Source: Streptomycetaceae bacterium (GTDB lineage Bacteria > Actinomycetota > Actinomycetes > Nanopelagicales > Nanopelagicaceae). Taken from it: DNA of 17,881 bases. The stretch lies in NCBI GenBank assembly GCA_027490415.1, contig JAIXYD010000020.1, positions 1 to 17,881 of the forward strand, given 5' to 3'. Of the stretch, positions 14,499 through 17,881 are shown in pieces (the first letter of the stretch is position 1; the number at the start of each line of letters is the position of its first letter). The position numbers and the translations under genes are program-made. The notes below the pieces were generated by a model that saw only the letters and a program-made list of their open reading frames with translations, ran no database searches and had not been told where the DNA came from.

Positions 14499-17400
14499 TG
14501 GTGGCTTACAACGAGGATGCTTATGAGCTCCAATGTCTAGATTGGCTTCAGGGGATTGGCTGGACTTGGGCGAAAGGTCCTGAGATTGCTCATGATGGAA
14601 TGATGCCTGAGCGCTCTTCTCATAAAGATGTTTTGTTAGTTGGTCGGGTAGAGGATGCAATTTCACGAATTAATCCAGGAACACCTAAGGAAGTAATTAG
14701 GAAAGTTCGTCAGATGTTGGAGTCTCCAGGGGAGACGGATGTACTCAAAGCGAACCAGCAGATACATCAATGGATGACAGAGGGAATCTCCGTAAAAGTC
14801 CGTGATGAATCAGGCGACGAGACCACGAAGTTACTTTGGTTAATCGATTTTGAGAATATAGAAAATAATGATTGGTTGGCGGTTAATCAGTATTCAGTCC
14901 AGGTGGATGCAGATGCTGGAACTCGCAGGCCTGACATCGTTCTATTCCTAAATGGAATTCCAATTAGTGTGCTGGAGTTGAAGAACCCATCAGATTTAGA
15001 TACAGATATCTGGCAGGCATTCGAGCAGTTACAGACTTATAAGGCGCAGATTTCAAGACTCTTCTATTACAACTCGGTACTCATGATTGCTGACGGCGCT
15101 GATGCCCGCATGGGAAGTTTGACTGCAGACCAAGAGCGTTTCTTGAAGTGGCGTTCGATTGATGGTGAAGTTCGCGACCCATATGGGTCATTTGGCCATA
15201 CCCAGACGCTGATTGAAGGTTTGTATAGCAAGCGCAATGTGTTGGACATGATTCAGCACTTCACAGTCTTTATTCCTGGTCAGAAGACAATCAAAATGCT
15301 TCCCGCCTACCACCAGTTCTTTGCCGTGAAGAAAGCGTATACACGCGCCTTAACAGCGAGTGCAGATAATGGTGATGGTCGCGGCGGCCTGATGTGGCAT
15401 ACGCAGGGAGCGGGTAAGAGCTTTGAGATGGCTTGCCTTGCGGGAATGCTTGCAACGAGCAAGGCGTTAAAGAATCCGACAATTGTTGTAGTCACTGACC
15501 GAAAGAACCTTGACCATCAACTCTTCGACACCTTTGTGGCTGCGAAGGCACTGATGCGACAAACACCTGAGCAGGCAGACTCGCGTGAAGAAATACGAGA
15601 GATGATTAGTACTCGCCCAGTGGGTGGTGTCATCTTCACGACTATTCAGAAGTTTGCACCTGAGGATAGTGAAACTAAGTTCCCAGCTCTAACGGAGCGT
15701 AGAAACGTCTTCGTATTTACTGATGAGGCTCATCGTTCTCAATATGGGTTTAGCGCTCGTATCGATAAAGACAATAAGTTCAAGGTGGGTTATGCGCAGC
15801 ATCTTCGTGATGCAATGCCAAACGCTACTTTTATAGCTTTTACCGGGACACCAGTTGCGGAAGCGGATAGAGATACTCGCCTTGTATTCGGAGATGAAAT
15901 CGATGTTTATGACATGGCGCAGGCAAATGAAGATGGGGCGACTGTTCCTATTTATTATGAGAGCCGACTTGTCGCACTTGAGCTTCCAGATGATGCCAAA
16001 AAAGAACTTGATGAATTAGCTGAAGACCTTGTTGAGGATGAAGAAGAGAATATGCAGGCTAGCCTGAAGAAAAGGTGGGCTGAGCTTGAGCAGATAGTTG
16101 GGGCAGAGCCTCGCTTAGAGAAGATAGCCCAAGACATTGTTAGCCATTACGAGAATCGTTGCATGTCACCAGAGCTAGCAGATGGAAAAGCCATGGTTGT
16201 GGGCATGAGTCGAAACATATGTGTGGATTTATACAACCAGATAATCAAAATTCGTCCGCAGTGGCACAATGACGACCACCGTAAGGGTGCAATTAAAATT
16301 GTCTTCCATTCGTCAGCATCAGATAACGAGAAGTTACGTCCACATGCTTACACGGAACCACAGAAGCGAGATTTGGAGAACCGTTTTAAGGATTCAACGG
16401 ATGAACTAAAGATTGTAATTGTGCGAGACATGTGGCTAACTGGATATGACTCACCACCATGTCACACGATGTATGTGGACAAGCCGATGAAGGGTCACAG
16501 CCTGATGCAGGCGATTGCGCGTGTTAATCGCGTATTCCGCGACAAGCCTGGTGGATTAGTTGTTGATTACATCGGAATTGCTACTGAACTTAAGGACGCT
16601 CTTGCGACATACACAAAGGGAAAGAAGGAATCAGTCCCTGTTGAGTTTATCGAAGAGGCACTTGGTGTCTTCTTTGAAAAATTAACCGTAATCCGTGATC
16701 TATTGCATGGTTGTCCCATCGATGGTTTTAAGGAGAGGCCGCATGCGGTAATTCCAAAGATTGCTGACTTTATAATCCATTTAGAGGACGGAAAGAAGCG
16801 TTTTTCAGATGCATCTGCTTCTCTCTCGAAGGCTTATGCATTGGTGAATAGCCAAGTCTCGGCGATCGCCGCGCGCGAAGAAGTGGCGCTCTACCAAGCC
16901 ATTCGTGTGATGCTAGACAAGAGTGACCACACCATTACAAAGCACACTAACGCTGAACGAGAGGCGCTTATACGCCAGGCTCTATCTCGAGGAATAGTTC
17001 CAGAGGGAATCATCGATGTTTTCAGTGTGGCTGGACTTAATCGCCCAAATATTGGGTTGCTTGACGAAGAATTTCTTCGTGAAATCCGAGCGATGAAGGA
17101 ACGTAATCTTGCGGTCGAAGCGTTGAGTCGTTTGCTTAAGGGTGAAATTAAAGCTCGCTTTAAGACAAATATTGTGAAGAACTCTATGTACTCAGAGCTT
17201 CTTGAAGCGGCGCTCTCAAAATATCGCAACAGAAGCATTGAAACTGCCCAGTTAATCGAAGAACTCATTGAATTAGCCAAAAAACTGAATGATCAGATTA
17301 AAGCCGGTAACGCCGATGGTCTTACAGAAGATGAAGTTGCCTTCTACGACGCGCTAGAGGTCAATGCGGCGGCGGCACGTGAGATGAAGCATGAGGATCT

Positions 17401-17617
17401 AGTCCGGTTGGCTCAGGAACTCACTCGAAAAGTACGTGAGAACATTAAGGTTGATTGGTCGGTTCGAGAATCAACTCAAGCAGCTCTTCGTGTAATGGTG
17501 CGAGACTTACTAGATAAGTACGGTTATCCACCTGATTTTTCTAATCAGGCAATTGAAACAGTTATCAAGCAGGCTGAATCCCTGACTGAAGAATGGTTAC
17601 AAGAAAGACTCGTGTAG
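14498..17617 (+). CDS. hsdR: Type I restriction endonuclease subunit
   Basis: This 1039-residue HsdR is the ATP-driven translocating nuclease subunit. The N-terminal nuclease domain shows the PD-(D/E)xK pattern: D146 in RRPD, then E160 and K162 in LELKNP. The SF2 motor follows, with Walker A TQGAGKS (302-308), the DEAH box (409-412), the FTGTP motif III (448-452) and a later motif VI region (QAIARVNR). The C-terminal 250 or so residues are helical and probably dock to HsdM. All catalytic motifs are present and the length is normal. The ATG at 14498 overlaps the stop of the second hsdS; nearby in-frame GTG codons, including one at 14486, are weaker alternatives. The order M-S-S-R puts hsdR last, so methylation subunits are made before the nuclease on the same transcript. 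Confidence 0.97.
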   Translation: MVAYNEDAYELQCLDWLQGIGWTWAKGPEIAHDGMMPERSSHKDVLLVGRVEDAISRINPGTPKEVIRKVRQMLESPGETDVLKANQQIHQWMTEGISVKVRDESGDETTKLLWLIDFENIENNDWLAVNQYSVQVDADAGTRRPDIVLFLNGIPISVLELKNPSDLDTDIWQAFEQLQTYKAQISRLFYYNSVLMIADGADARMGSLTADQERFLKWRSIDGEVRDPYGSFGHTQTLIEGLYSKRNVLDMIQHFTVFIPGQKTIKMLPAYHQFFAVKKAYTRALTASADNGDGRGGLMWHTQGAGKSFEMACLAGMLATSKALKNPTIVVVTDRKNLDHQLFDTFVAAKALMRQTPEQADSREEIREMISTRPVGGVIFTTIQKFAPEDSETKFPALTERRNVFVFTDEAHRSQYGFSARIDKDNKFKVGYAQHLRDAMPNATFIAFTGTPVAEADRDTRLVFGDEIDVYDMAQANEDGATVPIYYESRLVALELPDDAKKELDELAEDLVEDEEENMQASLKKRWAELEQIVGAEPRLEKIAQDIVSHYENRCMSPELADGKAMVVGMSRNICVDLYNQIIKIRPQWHNDDHRKGAIKIVFHSSASDNEKLRPHAYTEPQKRDLENRFKDSTDELKIVIVRDMWLTGYDSPPCHTMYVDKPMKGHSLMQAIARVNRVFRDKPGGLVVDYIGIATELKDALATYTKGKKESVPVEFIEEALGVFFEKLTVIRDLLHGCPIDGFKERPHAVIPKIADFIIHLEDGKKRFSDASASLSKAYALVNSQVSAIAAREEVALYQAIRVMLDKSDHTITKHTNAEREALIRQALSRGIVPEGIIDVFSVAGLNRPNIGLLDEEFLREIRAMKERNLAVEALSRLLKGEIKARFKTNIVKNSMYSELLEAALSKYRNRSIETAQLIEELIELAKKLNDQIKAGNADGLTEDEVAFYDALEVNAAAAREMKHEDLVRLAQELTRKVRENIKVDWSVRESTQAALRVMVRDLLDKYGYPPDFSNQAIETVIKQAESLTEEWLQERLV

Positions 17618-17656
17618 ATCGAAGAGTCTGTGTTCCGCTTAACGGAAAAATTTGTA
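17606..17656 (+). terminator. Hairpins after hsdR
   Basis: AGACTC (17606-17611) can pair with GAGTCT (17624-17629), and TTCCG (17633-17637) pairs with CGGAA (17643-17647) across a five-base loop, followed by an A/T-rich stretch with a short T-run. The second hairpin is a plausible weak terminator for the restriction operon. It lies between convergent genes and might serve both. Confidence 0.4.
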
Positions 17657-17659
17657 TTT

Positions 17660-17881
17660 CTAAACAGTCCTCCCTCTATCCAGCGGCAACGCCCAATCAA
17701 TTCTGTGACCAAGTTTCTCTGAAGCCATAAGTGCCCATCGAGGATTGCGGAGCATTGCGCGCGCTAAGAAGACTGCATCTGCTTCGCCGGTGGCGATGAT
17801 GTGTTCGGCTTGTTCGGGTTCGGTGATGAGGCCGACTGCGGCTGTGGGGATGTTGGCTTCGGTGCGGATGGCTGAGGCGAA
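17660..17881 (-). CDS. NADH:flavin oxidoreductase (Old Yellow Enzyme family), C-terminal end
   Basis: This is a partial gene: 73 residues plus the stop, running off the right edge. Reading from the edge, the pattern AAVGLITEPEQAEHII, then ADAVFLARAMLRNPRW, matches the flavin-binding C-terminal barrel strands of OYE/YqjM-like enzymes, where GLIT and the ARAMLRNP loop contact the FMN phosphate. Such enzymes reduce activated alkenes with NAD(P)H. The DNA here is about 58% GC (105 of 181 bases, 17701-17881), with many G/C third positions, unlike the restriction locus. It converges on hsdR with a 42-base gap. It is probably a resident chromosomal gene flanking the island. Confidence 0.88.
   Translation of the reverse strand, partial: FASAIRTEANIPTAAVGLITEPEQAEHIIATGEADAVFLARAMLRNPRWALMASEKLGHRIDWALPLDRGRTV

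Noticed and set aside
1..17881. CRISPR array, tRNA/rRNA gene, insertion sequence or integrase
   Set aside because: I saw no regularly spaced repeats, no tRNA-like cloverleaf or CCA end, and no transposase or integrase motifs in any of the real reading frames.

Overview
The window looks like chromosomal DNA of a low-to-moderate GC actinobacterium. The evidence is a secreted nuclease with an Excalibur motif, a membrane-anchored Ser/Thr kinase, TANNNT-type -10 boxes placed for leaderless starts, and an Old Yellow Enzyme tail at the right edge. A freshwater Nanopelagicales-type (acI) organism is plausible, but that is an inference from composition and gene style, not a demonstrated assignment.

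Layout. Bases 1-381 carry no convincing gene but hold two good hairpins. A small secreted protein (382-870) runs tail-to-tail into a transmembrane Ser/Thr kinase with a Sel1/TPR-like outer part (867-3017, minus). Upstream of the kinase on the same strand is a 366-residue protein of unknown family (3094-4194). It diverges from a plus-strand three-gene operon: a VWA-like lipoprotein (4406-5425), a coiled-coil membrane protein (5458-6588) and a secreted SNase/Excalibur nuclease (6585-7286). The divergent intergenic region holds three exact copies of an 11-bp element, all in the same orientation relative to the gene each one precedes. This suggests one regulator controls both sides.

From about 7430 rightwards there is a defence island. 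It starts with two small unknown genes (7449-7601 and 7604-7948). A DUF262/DUF1524 (GmrSD-type) nuclease follows, with a C-terminal RAMA-like domain (8046-10208). Then comes a complete type I restriction-modification locus: hsdM (10324-11886), two tandem hsdS genes (11876-13135 and 13191-14498) and hsdR (14498-17617). HsdM with either HsdS would methylate one of two targets, and HsdR would cleave unmodified DNA. The DUF262 protein is a candidate second layer against DNA carrying other modifications. Between the two hsdS genes is a 15-codon stretch resembling the extreme C-terminus of hsdM, which points to duplication of an hsdM-tail/hsdS unit.

The right edge (17660-17881, minus) is the C-terminus of an NADH:flavin oxidoreductase. 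By hand count its last 181 bases are about 58% GC, clearly above the island, so the island boundary probably lies at about 17,620-17,660.

The most interesting material is the kinase / unknown / VWA-lipoprotein / coiled-coil membrane / nuclease cluster with its shared operator, which I do not recognise as a named system, and the hsdS duplication scar.
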